Position numbers and translations under genes: made by a program. A DNA stretch of 64,000 bases, taken from positions 56,695 through 120,694 of the forward strand of contig FN649752.1 of the NCBI GenBank assembly GCA_000310025.1, read 5' to 3'. Below the pieces are notes generated by a model, which was given only the letters and a program-made list of their open reading frames with translations, was not told the DNA's origin and ran no database searches. This DNA comes from Ectocarpus siliculosus. Lineage: Eukaryota; Sar; Phaeophyceae; Ectocarpales; Ectocarpaceae. Below, piece after piece: positions 8,475-18,800 of this stretch (position 1 is its first letter; every line of letters starts with the position of its first letter).

Positions 8475-9854
8475 ATGCCAGTGAGAATCAAGCAAGAAAC
8501 AGATGGGAGAGGGGGCGCACAGGGTGGAGGAGAACACGGGTTCGTCAAGCAAGAAACGTTGCCGGCGAAGATCAAGCAAGAGAAAGGGGTGATAGGGGGT
8601 GGGGAATGTGGAGGAAAGCACGGGTTTGTCAAGAAAGATGCCATTCCCGCGAGAACCAAGGATGAGCGTCGAAACGGATGTGGGGGCTCCAGGGCAGTCA
8701 ACGGATTCATCAAGCAAGAAGCTTTGCCGGCGAAGGTCAAACAAGAGAAAGGTGTGAGGGCGGGTGAGCAGGGCGGAGGAAAACATGGGTCTATCAAGCA
8801 AGAAGCGATGCCGGCCAAGATCAAGCAAGAGAAAGATGCCAGCGTGGGTGGACAGGGCGGAGGAAAACACGGATCCATCAAGCAAGAAACTTTGCCAGCG
8901 AAGATCAAGCAAGAGAAAGACGGGAGCGTGGGTGGACAGGGTGGAGGAAAACACGGATCCATCAAGCAAGAAGCTTTGCCAGCGAAGATCAAGCAAGAGA
9001 AATATGGGATAGGGAGTGGGCCGGGTGGAGGAAAACACGGGCTTGTCAAGCAAGAAGCGATGCCGGCGAAGATCAAGCAAGAGAAAGATGCCAGCGTGGG
9101 TGGACAGGGCGGAGGAAAACACGGATCCATCAAGCAAGAAACTTTGCCAGCGAAGATCAAGCAAGAGAAAGACGGGAGCGTGGGTGGACAGGGTGGAGGA
9201 AAACACGGATCCATCAAGCAAGAAGCGTTGCCAGCGAAGATCAAGCAAGAGAAATATGGGATAGGGAGTGGACCGGGTGAAGGAAAACACGGGCTTGTCA
9301 AGCAAGAAGCGATGCCGGCGAAGATCAAGCAAGAGAAAGGTGTCCGAGGGGGTGGGGGGGGTACCACGGACGGGCTCAAGTCTGTCAAGGAAGAAGCTTT
9401 GCCGGCGAAAGGACAAAAGAGGTCTCACCCGGGAGAAGAGGGCGCTCGGGACCACCAGAAGAAAAGGAAAAACCTTTCCGCAGCAGATAGAGCTGTACGA
9501 CAAGCGCAGGCTGCTGCAATCTATGGCAAACCCCAGCAGCACCGCCAACAATCCAAAAAACACCCCCAACAATCCAAGAAAATGAGCAAGAAGGAAATCC
9601 ATACGCAACGACAACGGAGGCTGTACCTGTGGCGAAAGGCGGGTGGGCAAGTGGTCGAAGACGAGGCTAGAATCACCAACCTTCGAATCAAAATGCAGGC
9701 CGGGATAGAAGCAAAAGACAAGCAGAAGAGGAAGGCGAACATATCGATGAGGAGGATGGTAAGGGCGGGGATCTACACCGGCTGGGACGACGCAACGCCC
9801 AACGTCGCACTGATACAGAAGGCGCGGAAGGGCCTCCCCCACAGGCCTTTTTAA
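8475..9854 (+). CDS. Tandem-repeat protein with about twenty SUMO-consensus (psi-K-x-E) motifs
   Basis: ORF of 459 codons from the first ATG in the open frame; translation may begin upstream through an unseen exon, because a degenerate repeat unit (KHFFKED) precedes the ATG in frame. Residues 1 to about 325 are 28-residue repeats of the form [FSL][IV]KQE[AT][LM]PAK[IV]KQEK plus a Gly-rich linker ending GGGKHG. I count 20 psi-K-x-E tetrapeptides (IKQE, VKQE, VKEE), two per unit with the lysines nine residues apart. The C-terminal ~130 residues are basic, with a KKRK cluster, Gln/Ser/Lys repeats and a final more ordered segment (ARITNLRIKMQ...GIYTGWDD). Psi-K-x-E is the established acceptor motif for SUMO conjugation, so a heavily modifiable nuclear scaffold is possible; this function is inference. 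Upstream (8339-8420) another unit lies in a different frame, suggesting a frameshift or non-coding remnant. No domain family recognised. It lies between two R2 copies. Confidence 0.65.
   Translation: MPVRIKQETDGRGGAQGGGEHGFVKQETLPAKIKQEKGVIGGGECGGKHGFVKKDAIPARTKDERRNGCGGSRAVNGFIKQEALPAKVKQEKGVRAGEQGGGKHGSIKQEAMPAKIKQEKDASVGGQGGGKHGSIKQETLPAKIKQEKDGSVGGQGGGKHGSIKQEALPAKIKQEKYGIGSGPGGGKHGLVKQEAMPAKIKQEKDASVGGQGGGKHGSIKQETLPAKIKQEKDGSVGGQGGGKHGSIKQEALPAKIKQEKYGIGSGPGEGKHGLVKQEAMPAKIKQEKGVRGGGGGTTDGLKSVKEEALPAKGQKRSHPGEEGARDHQKKRKNLSAADRAVRQAQAAAIYGKPQQHRQQSKKHPQQSKKMSKKEIHTQRQRRLYLWRKAGGQVVEDEARITNLRIKMQAGIEAKDKQKRKANISMRRMVRAGIYTGWDDATPNVALIQKARKGLPHRPF
8764..9267 (+). repeat. Duplicated 252-bp block of three 84-bp coding repeats
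   Basis: Within the SUMO-motif ORF, a block of three 84-bp units (LPA/MPA types in the order AMPA, TLPA, ALPA) at about 8764-9015 is repeated almost unchanged at about 9016-9267. The near identity points to a recent unequal exchange, so repeat number may vary between individuals. Confidence 0.8.
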
Positions 9855-10480
9855 ACTGGGCGACGAGGTGTTGAATATGACGACGAATACAGAGCCTCTT
9901 GCGCCCGTCTAAAGGGGAACGAACAGGGCTGGTTGTGCTCATGTAAACGAAGGCCCCAAGTCATTAGACCACCATAGACCTCGCATCCCTAAAATGCAGG
10001 GGCGGAGCGATATGCCGAGATTTCGCCCGCCCAAGCTGGATGGGGGAGGTGCGGGGGGGGTGAGGGTAAGCTACATGTGCGGATGGCGGACGGATGGGTT
10101 GTGGGAGTCGAAACCACATGCATGATTGCTTCCCTTAGGATATTTAATACATGACAGCTTCACGGCTTGGAAGGGTCTCTGAGGTGTTGACCTGAATTGA
10201 GTCTATCTGTTTTTTTGTAGTCTAATTGTTGTCATCCCTTGAAATCATAGTAAATATAATCTTCTTGCTCTGTGAGGAAACAAAACACTTATTTTCCTGT
10301 TGGCGGCGTTCCATGGTGAAAATGAATTTGAATGGCGGATAGATGTTTCCGCAGTGCCTTGTACCTGGAAGAGTTTCTTGAAGAATCAACAGAGGTACGA
10401 GCGAGTGCATCTCCACCGTCCATCAAAAGCGTACTTTCGCCGACTGCCAGTGTCTTGGTTGAACGCGGAAGAAAGGACAT
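9855..10480. other. Intergenic stretch
   Basis: No gene is seen. It contains a G-rich run near 10040-10065 and then moderately AT-rich sequence leading into R2 copy B. Confidence 0.6.
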
Positions 10481-11400
10481 AAGTGAACCGTAGAACCACC
10501 TCTCCTTCTTTGTCCTCGCTCAACAACTTTCTTCGCCACTTGTGGAGTCTTTGCCTCGGCGTGGCTATCTGAATCACTCCTCGTCCTAAGAGGAGCGTTC
10601 GCTTTCCACTATCATTCCTAGCTCGGGTGCTGAGTCTTCGCAAAGCAGCAGGAGGTTACGCGGGACTCCGCCTTCCCTCTGTTTTGCTTGTCATCACCGG
10701 CGCCTGCGATACAAGCAGCGTCAGGACAGGAACATGTACAATGAATCATCGTTTCTGTGTCGGCTCGGTCTCTGCCTCCAGCCTGGCTACTCGAGCTTGA
10801 GACTGGTGTAGTTGAGGCATTGTTTGTTGCGCATACACGTTGAAGGGAGCTTTCGTGTTGGATGCTTGGCACAGCTGGCACGTGAGCCTTATGGGAATAC
10901 ATGTAAACATATCCACCAAGCAAGCCAGTATCCCCCACCTCGCCAAGAAATTTGTAGTTTAGGCGAAGACTGAGGTGACTTTCTCTCATGTTAAGGTTTT
11001 GCCTCGCGCGGGTGCTCTTTGTCAGGACGTAGAAATACCGGTAACCTGCGAGTGGTACAAGTAGGCAAGTACAGAGAACTCCGTTGTTCCACGCTACAAA
11101 CTAAAACGCGGAGACAGGAAGTTACGTTTGTGGTGGCAGGTCTTTTGCTTCCTTGATCGGTAAATCCGATTGGTTTCATACGAAGGGCTTATTGTGAAGA
11201 AAACCAAAACAAAGTGTAAGCGCTGCAGGAGGGGGTATGGGTAGGAATCTTTCGCTGGATTATTCTGTCTTGTTGTGACCATTGACCACCCACCCCCTAG
11301 TCGAGACAGAGCAAGACCATTCGATCTACAATCAGCCGCACGGCCAGTATTCGGGGTCCTTCACATTTTGGACTATTTTTCACGTTTCGCAGAAGGTTCT
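10480..11400. repeat. Dispersed repeat R2, copy B (uninterrupted)
   Basis: Homologous by eye to 1630-1942 plus 6551-7450 and lacking both inserts found there. Conserved minus-strand peptides (TTRQNN, LQRL, LLSPRF) remain, but frames are broken by stops and shifts (best pieces 10618-10989 and 11094-11282, minus). A decayed mobile or duplicated coding element of unknown family. Confidence 0.65.
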
Positions 11401-12083
11401 TGCGCGCATCAATTTCTTGTGGCCGTCATTTATCTCCTACATAGATAGGCAATGGGCCTCTGGCTACTGTCCCATGTACCAAACCAAATTGTCTCGCGTC
11501 CGTCCAATGTAGTCGTGCCCTTCCCAATGGCTTTTCCCTCTGCTACCCATATATATATGTAGTTTGCATCCTATACCCATCTTCATATGTACAATATTGC
11601 TATTTCTTCCGGCTGGCCACAACGGAACTTCTTCACGGGGTCTTCATGCCTGGTCTGTTGCTTCTCCAAGGAAAAAGCGCTACTTTCCGGTCTTCGTAGT
11701 CCTTCTGTTTACGCTATTAGAGTTCACTCAGCTAGACCGCCCAAAATTGGGAAAACTGACCAATCCCAACAGATCGGAAGGTGTTGGTCTCGCGCCACTG
11801 GAATTGTTGTGTTTTGTGTATCAAACCGTATCGAGGTCGCACGAGACGCTTTCATCGAAGTTTTTCGGAGCGGGTATATCGTCTAGTAAGCTTACGTTCC
11901 AACACACTATCTAGGGACCCATACTTTCAGCCAGTCGTAAACTCCTGACTGACGAGAACAACTGAGCCAAAACAATACTTTAGGAGCTCGGTGTGGGCCA
12001 GTCGATACGTCGCGAGCCTCACGACACATGTGGGAAGTGCTTGAGTGGTGGCAATATTGCATCCCACGTTCGTCCACGGTTCC
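11401..12083. other. Intergenic stretch, no gene seen
   Basis: Frames here show no splice-supported coding block. It lies beyond the last recognised exon of the PH-like gene and may hold its 3' end. Confidence 0.5.
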
Positions 12084-12116
12084 TCATCTATTTTTCAAAG
12101 TAAAAAGAAAACATAC

Positions 12117-15100
12117 CTTCGGTCGGAGAGGTTCAAGTCGCTCTTCAGCTTCCGCCTGCCGGAGCTTAAACCGCGCTTGCCTCTCCTTTTTCATGGCTTC
12201 TCGTTGGGCGACGTTGCCTCGGTCGTCGAAGATTGAGCTCGTCACTCGCCGCAGGACACCCGTGGCGTCAAAGTAGAAGGAGTCGGGGCTGCTAATCTCA
12301 TCAATGACAGACTGGAGACCTTTCACCTGTCGCGTGAAAAATGGGAGTTAGGAGACGTAAATAGGATGGCACAAACACCGCGACGAAGAGTGTTTTGCAG
12401 AGCACGCACGCAGATTGCTTCATGGAGATATGCTGAAGGAGGGTACATACCGTTGGGCTGTGGCTCCGACACCGCCGTACCAAAAGATCGAAAACAAAAA
12501 CAATCCAATTAGCTGATCAAGCCATATATTGACCCCGACAATTTCAATGCACAGCGTCCCGTGCATGGGCATTACACCGCGAGCCAGGAACCCTCGACAC
12601 ATATAGACCTATGCCAGAAAGCAGGTGAAGCGCCGAATAATTGCAACGTGATGGCTCGAGTGGAACGGGGAGACCGGCGGGTACATCAGGCTCACCAGCT
12701 TTTTGTGAATGTCGTCGGTCGTCACGAACACGTAAACTTTGCCGGTGTCAACCTGGATGGTGAACGTCTTGCTCCTGTCCGGAAGGGGCGTGGCACGCGC
12801 TTGCATCGACTTGGTTGGAAAGTTTGACTTCGGGTACCCCGAATAGCACCTCTGCAGGAAGGTTCGCAACCGTTAGCGACAAAACGAATATGTCGCCTGG
12901 TGGGTTGATCGTTTTGAAACCCATCCCGGGGTGTTTGATTTAGACGAGGTATAACTATTCGTTCTTCTGTGATGAGAAATAATACCATATGTGCGGCTGG
13001 TAGGAACGAGCTATCGAGTTGTTGCGTGATTTGCGTGCTGATAGGATCCGTTTTTTCTTCCGACTGTCGCTAAGTGTCCGCGCGAAGAATCGCTGTCCGT
13101 ATTTGTCATTTACCTGGACGCACCTTGAGAGCAATGAGAGGAATGCTGCCGGATTTGACCTTCGCAACCCCCATGCTCCAGCAGAGACTGGTCAGCTTAT
13201 TGTCCGGCTTGAGGATCACCCTACGCAATGCTCCATCCTTTGTGCGGTACAGGTGTATGGGGAACCTGTTACGCAATGGTGAACCATGGTCAGAGTCATG
13301 TGCTGTCGATAGCCCATTGCTGCGATTGCTTGGCAACTGCTACACAGTTATACTTCAGTCACCCAAGCTCCCATCAGCTTTTCGTTTTCATAGGATGCTC
13401 TTCGCACATGTACTCTGTCCTTCAAGTATTCACCTCCGCTCACCCCTCGCTGCGAAGTTCTCTCTTGAAGAGCTTGTACGTCCTCTTCAATCGTGCGCTA
13501 ACACTATGTTGCTCACGCAGGGCTGGAAGAGAAGCTCTCGTAGCTATCCCTCGGAAAATCGCTTGCACGCGAACGGCAGCCCTAACCTCACGCTCTCGAT
13601 TTCTTGCTGTGATTCGCTCCTTCGGAGGCGTGGGACACACAGGAAGTGGGGTGGTCGCTTGCGGAAATTACGATGTCATTGAAGACATATCGGCTAACCA
13701 TCTGCCTGAGAGGTTGTTCGGCCCTCGATGTTTAGCCCAACGCATTGGGTAAAGGCAAGCACACGCTGCAACGCCATGTAATACCACCAAGTCTTTGGTG
13801 AAGAAAGGTCACGACAGCAGCATCAACGTGGACGACTAGCCTTTGGCACTACATAAGAAAACTTACGTACGTACCCGGATTCTCCGGTCGTTAGACCAAT
13901 GTCCCATACAACTGCCCACTTGTTGCCGACCTGTAACCTCTTGCGCAGAACCAGCACTTTAAGGCCCCCTTGTATCCGCTTGACCGCCTGGAACTCAGCG
14001 TCGCTGAAGAGCTTTGGCGCCTCCGAAATACTCAGGTCATAGTTCTATTGCAACATCGTGAGGTGGTGGCAGCCACAGACCAAAAAACGAGAGAAACGAG
14101 ACAGACGGCGTGTTTGCCAATGCCGAGGTTACAATGATGGCGAGCGTAGAGAACGTAACTCCATAGCTCGCGGCGCACGGACTCTCAACTCTATGGCAGT
14201 CACGTGCGAAATTTCGACATGCGCAACGCACCGTATGCCAACGGGAATATTATTGAACTGCACGAGCAAAATGGAGACAGACGCGTGCCAACATATACGA
14301 ATGGAAAAATGAGGAAGCACAATATGAATGACCCGCAAGGCCTTTCGAAAGCCCGCTGAGGACACAACGAAGAGGGGTACTGTATACAGAGATGTCATAT
14401 ATGGTGTTGGTGAGTGTAAGCACTAAAACCGCGTGCACGTGCCCCGAAAGTTGGCATGGGTGTACTTTTCGAACACTTAGCCAAAGTGTACCACTTGCAA
14501 CTGTCGCCAGCGTAGTTGTGCCGGGCACGCTATTGTCCGCTAGTAGAGACACAATGTTACCTGCCAATACTGCGAAACTTCCCCGTCGCCACTTTCAGCT
14601 CCGTTTCCGACACCGCCGGGGGCTCTGAGAAATAAACAAACGTGTAGGCATCACAAAATACATATATTGTGTCAGCATCTCCCTGTTCGCGAAGCCAGAC
14701 CCCCATCAGGGTTATCTTAGCCACATCTGTCTACAGCGTACTCTGTATCATGTGTCGACGTTTGAACGATGCATACATGTACGCGTGTGTGGTGTTTGCG
14801 TGTCATTTACGCTGTTTCCATGCCACGATCTATTGCACAGTGTACTGCTGTAGTCGGTAGAAAACATGTATGTACGGCTCGGCGGTAGCCTACAGAGTTC
14901 GAATGGAAACATCTTGGTTCTCTAGAACTTTAGTCTACACGTTGTCTTTTGAGTGCACAACGGCAGCAGATGTAGCTGTAACTTGCTTGCACTGGGTGTC
15001 ATGTCATGTGGTAACTTTTACTGCATAGCTCACCCGCCGAACACCCCTTCAAAAAATCCGGCTGAACCTTCCCGGTCGTTCCCACTCTGGCTCGCACGTT

Positions 15101-15269
15101 GCGAGTCCGATTCCGAGGACCCTGCAAAGGAATATTGGTATTCTATGCCCATATCACGCTCTGAGCCATCGTCGCTCAACGCGATCTCCTCGTCGCTCTG
15201 CTCGCTCCGGTCTCTATCAACCGCAAGATTCCTCTTGAGCTCTGCCGTACTCACGAACAACGACGACAT
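12117..15269 (-). CDS. PH-like domain protein (phospholipase C-type PH fold), six exons seen
   Basis: Exons on the minus strand: 15269-15034, 14624-14561, 14044-13875, 13265-13124, 12851-12696, 12326-12117; all junctions keep frame and use GT-AG. They give about 326 residues. Residues 1-80 are acidic and Ser-rich. From about residue 115 to 280 the pattern resembles the PH fold used by phospholipase C-like proteins: a strand with Lys/Arg (LRRVILKPD...LCW), a basic loop, the strand FTIQVDTGKVYVFV, and the C-terminal helix DIHKKLVKGLQSVI. The end (about 290-326) is a charged helix (REAMKKERQARFKLRQAEAEE). PH folds bind phosphoinositides or proteins; partner and role are unknown. The 3' end is uncertain: reading on past the last donor stops at 12084 after ten more residues. 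It is divergent from the YEATS gene. Confidence 0.65.
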
Positions 15270-15823
15270 GACGACGATCAGTAGAACAGAGGGTTTTGTT
15301 TACTGATGCGTCGAAGAGAACCATGTGGGTCTTGCTCACACCCACACGCATGTACACATTTCTACATATCCCTGCTGTTGCTTTTTTCGGCGCGTTGCCC
15401 GATGGATCCGCCTACAGCCGACAGTGAGCGGGATCCCACCGAATGTGTCCTCGATTTGGCGTTTCGAAGAAAGCCTCTTGTTCAAGTGAATGAACTCCCG
15501 GTAAATCATTCAGCGGAGCCCCCGTTCTTTTAGCTACGCCGCAGAGCACAGTCCATCGTCGATGGCCATGTCGCCCTTGGTGCGGAGCACCTGATCGTCC
15601 ATTGACACCAGCCGCCGTAGTTACCCCTTGTGCTCCACTCCGTCTTAGCCACAGTGGAATGGAACCTGCTGCCTACCGATCAGGTCCATCGAATTTGATC
15701 CCCAAAACCCAAGTTGTTGCGGCGCAAGCAACAAACGGTACAGCGGCGGGAGCAGCGGGAGCGGGGTGGACTCGCCACGGATTAGCACCTGGGTCGGGAC
15801 CTTCAGTAGGGGGAGCAGGCGCC
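15270..15823. promoter_or_regulatory. Shared divergent promoter region (PH-like / YEATS)
   Basis: The two start codons point away from each other across 554 bp, with no other coding block between. No TATA box is placed convincingly. The YEATS frame is open upstream of the chosen ATG to about 15602, so part of this may be 5' leader. Confidence 0.4.
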
Positions 15824-18800
15824 ATGGCGTCAGCCTCAAAGCCACCGGCCGATGTCCCCAAGATAAGGAAAAAAGGACTTTCGGTAAGCACTGCTGTTGG
15901 TATATGTCTTGTCTGTGCACAAAGCAAGAACACACATGGTACTCGTAGTCTCTGGATAGACTACTGCTTTACCATATGGTACCTGTTTTTTGGTGCTCGT
16001 GGTAACATATTACAACTGCTGTACCACCTTAATATCATACACCTGAATATACGTGATGTCTGTATAGTATAACAACGTAGTCGCGCCGCCTTCTCCCTCA
16101 GGTGCTACAGAGCCCCTGGGTTGGCACGTTGCATGGAATTGGCACGGGGGACAGGGTTGCGCAAAACCGGAAGAACGACCATAACGTTTGAAATTAGTTA
16201 CTCTGTACAACGGTGGTCCCGATTACTGTACCGCGGTTATTACATGTAAAGTAGTGACAAACGTCGTCAATAATCGCGGTATATCAGGACCCGCGCTATG
16301 GGAGAAGGGCCCTGTGGGTACCGCGGTACCCGCGGTATTCAGAGGGACCTTCCTTTTTCCCTTGAAAATAGACTAAATAGAGCTATCTGCGTACCCCCCC
16401 CCGCTTCATGTCCAACTGCTGTATACGACACCCCTTACGCTTGACAAGTAGAAGTAGAGGCGCGCTCCCCACAGTGCCTTCTTCGGAGTATTCCTGCCAC
16501 TCCCGACGTCTATGCATAGGAGTCATTGCCGATGCGTGTGGTGTTTCGCCGGTGCCATGAAGGCCAAGATGGCAATGATCGCAGCGCATTCCTCGTAGCC
16601 AGCTTGGCAGACGGGAGTATGCATATTGGTTTAGATTGCTGCCGGCCGACTCCGGGGCGAGCAGTAGTTCAGCGCAGGGCTGCGCGTTTGTTTTTAGCGA
16701 CAGTCGAACGCCGGCGCGTGCGGCCCCGCCATCTGAGCTCTGCTCTCGTTGAGCGGCAGTGTCGTTCCCTCTAAGCCGGAGTTCCTCGGCGAGGAGAAGC
16801 TCTGTAGCTGCTCCGTTGGGAGTATTTGTCCGAGGCGCGTCAAGCGTAAGACGACGCCTGTTGGGAGGGCGCCCGCGGCAGACGCTTCGCACCGGCGGCG
16901 CAAGTCTTCGAGTTTCGCCAGCGGGTGGCCGTCGTATGATGACGTGGTGTGTACTGTAGTGCTTCGCGCCTACAGCGAGCAAAGCCCAGAACCAGTCAAA
17001 TTTGTGCCAACTCCTGCTCCTCTTCGATAATCGGGTCGGCCAACCACATTTACACACATGCACATGAGGGCCGTCGAAACCGCACACGGGAGATGCACTG
17101 GCAATCCCTCCCGCACAAGCACAAGGGCTGATGGGTATGATGATCGATGGTCGATCCTTGTTGTTTAAGTATGCATACCACGAGTGACTTGTACTACTGT
17201 ACGCGAGACTCGTTGAGCTGCAAGAACGAGACTGTCAGAACTGCTGTGAGTGTCAGTGTTAGTGTGTAGGATAATACTGCATGACGAAATGCACGATGGG
17301 GCCCCCACTGACCAAAAGTGGGTACACGGGTTCGAAGTGCGGTCGGGAAGTCTATTCTTATATACTCCGGAATATACTCCGGAGTATACGACAACTGGTG
17401 CAATTTATGGAATTCCGTTCCTCCGTCCTGCACTTGTCACGTCACGTGTCGGTGATATCGTACGGGGATGCACTTGAAAACAAAGGCCAGGCGAATCCCC
17501 TCCCGGGGGTAGATGAGTCGGCACGGCGGCGGGCAAGAGACATAACACCAAAAACAAGGTCTTCACAACCGTCGCGTCCTTCGCACCAACTCCCAAGCCC
17601 TCTTACTGGACGATCTATGCATACACATTAGCATCGGTTGTGAGTAAACCTGGTATTTATGTATCAATAGGGCTGTACTCTTGCCGTACGCAGGTGCTTG
17701 CCTCGCGTACTCTGCTGCGAGGGCGTTGTTTACGTACACATGCATGTGCGCTTCTCAAAATGTCGAAGCGCTACTGGCGAAGGACAGATCCAGCGTTCTT
17801 TTCTTAACGCTATCCCATTGGTTCGGTTCACCCACCACTCTTGTTGTTAATCGAGATCTCCGAAGAATGTTACTACTACTGCCGTCTCTGTCGTTATGAT
17901 ATCGATATCCCCGGCATGCTCATGTGCTGTGTATCGTCGATCACGCTAAAGGGACCCACTCCGACGATACGTTGTCCTGCGGCTCAAACAAACGCTCAAC
18001 CTTTTTTTCACAGACAACGGGCGAGCCATGTGCCGAACTACCTCCGATCTGCATGCAATTGTTTTTTCCTTACAGACAACAACCGTCCTTATGTTTGGTC
18101 ATGCAGAACATGCGCCCCTCCTCCCGTAACCACGCCCTCCCTCGCCCCATTTCAATTTTTTGCGTTCGCTACGGCTAGGTTGCCTGCCCCATCGCGTACG
18201 GGTCTTTAGCTTTTCTGCTGGAGCGGAAGAAGCAGAGCGAGTTTGTGACACACAAATGGACTCGTAAGTACCCCAAGTAGTCTATGTGCTCCATCTCGGC
18301 CTCTTTTTGATGAAACAAACACGTGAATACAATACATGTCATTTGGTTATGCGTGTACTGCTGTGGCCGTGGCATTTCCTGTACCATGTTCTTAAGTTCG
18401 CTGGCATTGCAGTACCCAATACTCTCGTAAAACCATTAGGCACATTTTTGTAGATTGAAATATATGCGTTTGGCACGACGAGATGCATGCACACGGCCCA
18501 CGACGTTGTTCAAAAGCTCAGGGACTCCCCCTCTACACGCACTTTACTGGTGGTAGCAGGTGGTGTGCCGAAAAAAGAGTCACTCTGGATTTTGTTCAGG
18601 CAGATTAGCACCATCCTACCTATACCTTGTCTCCTCAGGTACTGCTCCCTCTGTAATGCTTACCTCTTGTTGGTTTCACCCACCGTTTCTGCTGCGTTCG
18701 ATCCGTCTCCTCAATCCCCTTAGCCCCGCCTTGTATCCGTGTGTAAGGACCCTCCTTATCACCTTTTTCCTTGTATGCACGCTGTCACTGCATTACCCTC

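Noticed and set aside
8339-9842. Long minus-strand frames (349 and 467 codons) opposite the SUMO-motif ORF
   Set aside because: They are translations of the complement of an 84-bp in-frame repeat. The plus frame gives soluble charged repeats with a conserved motif; the minus frames give Cys/Phe/Leu-rich sequence.
16383-17087. 234-codon minus-strand frame inside the large YEATS intron
   Set aside because: No domain, no promoter or splice support, and composition like random GC-rich sequence. A decayed repeat is possible but not shown.
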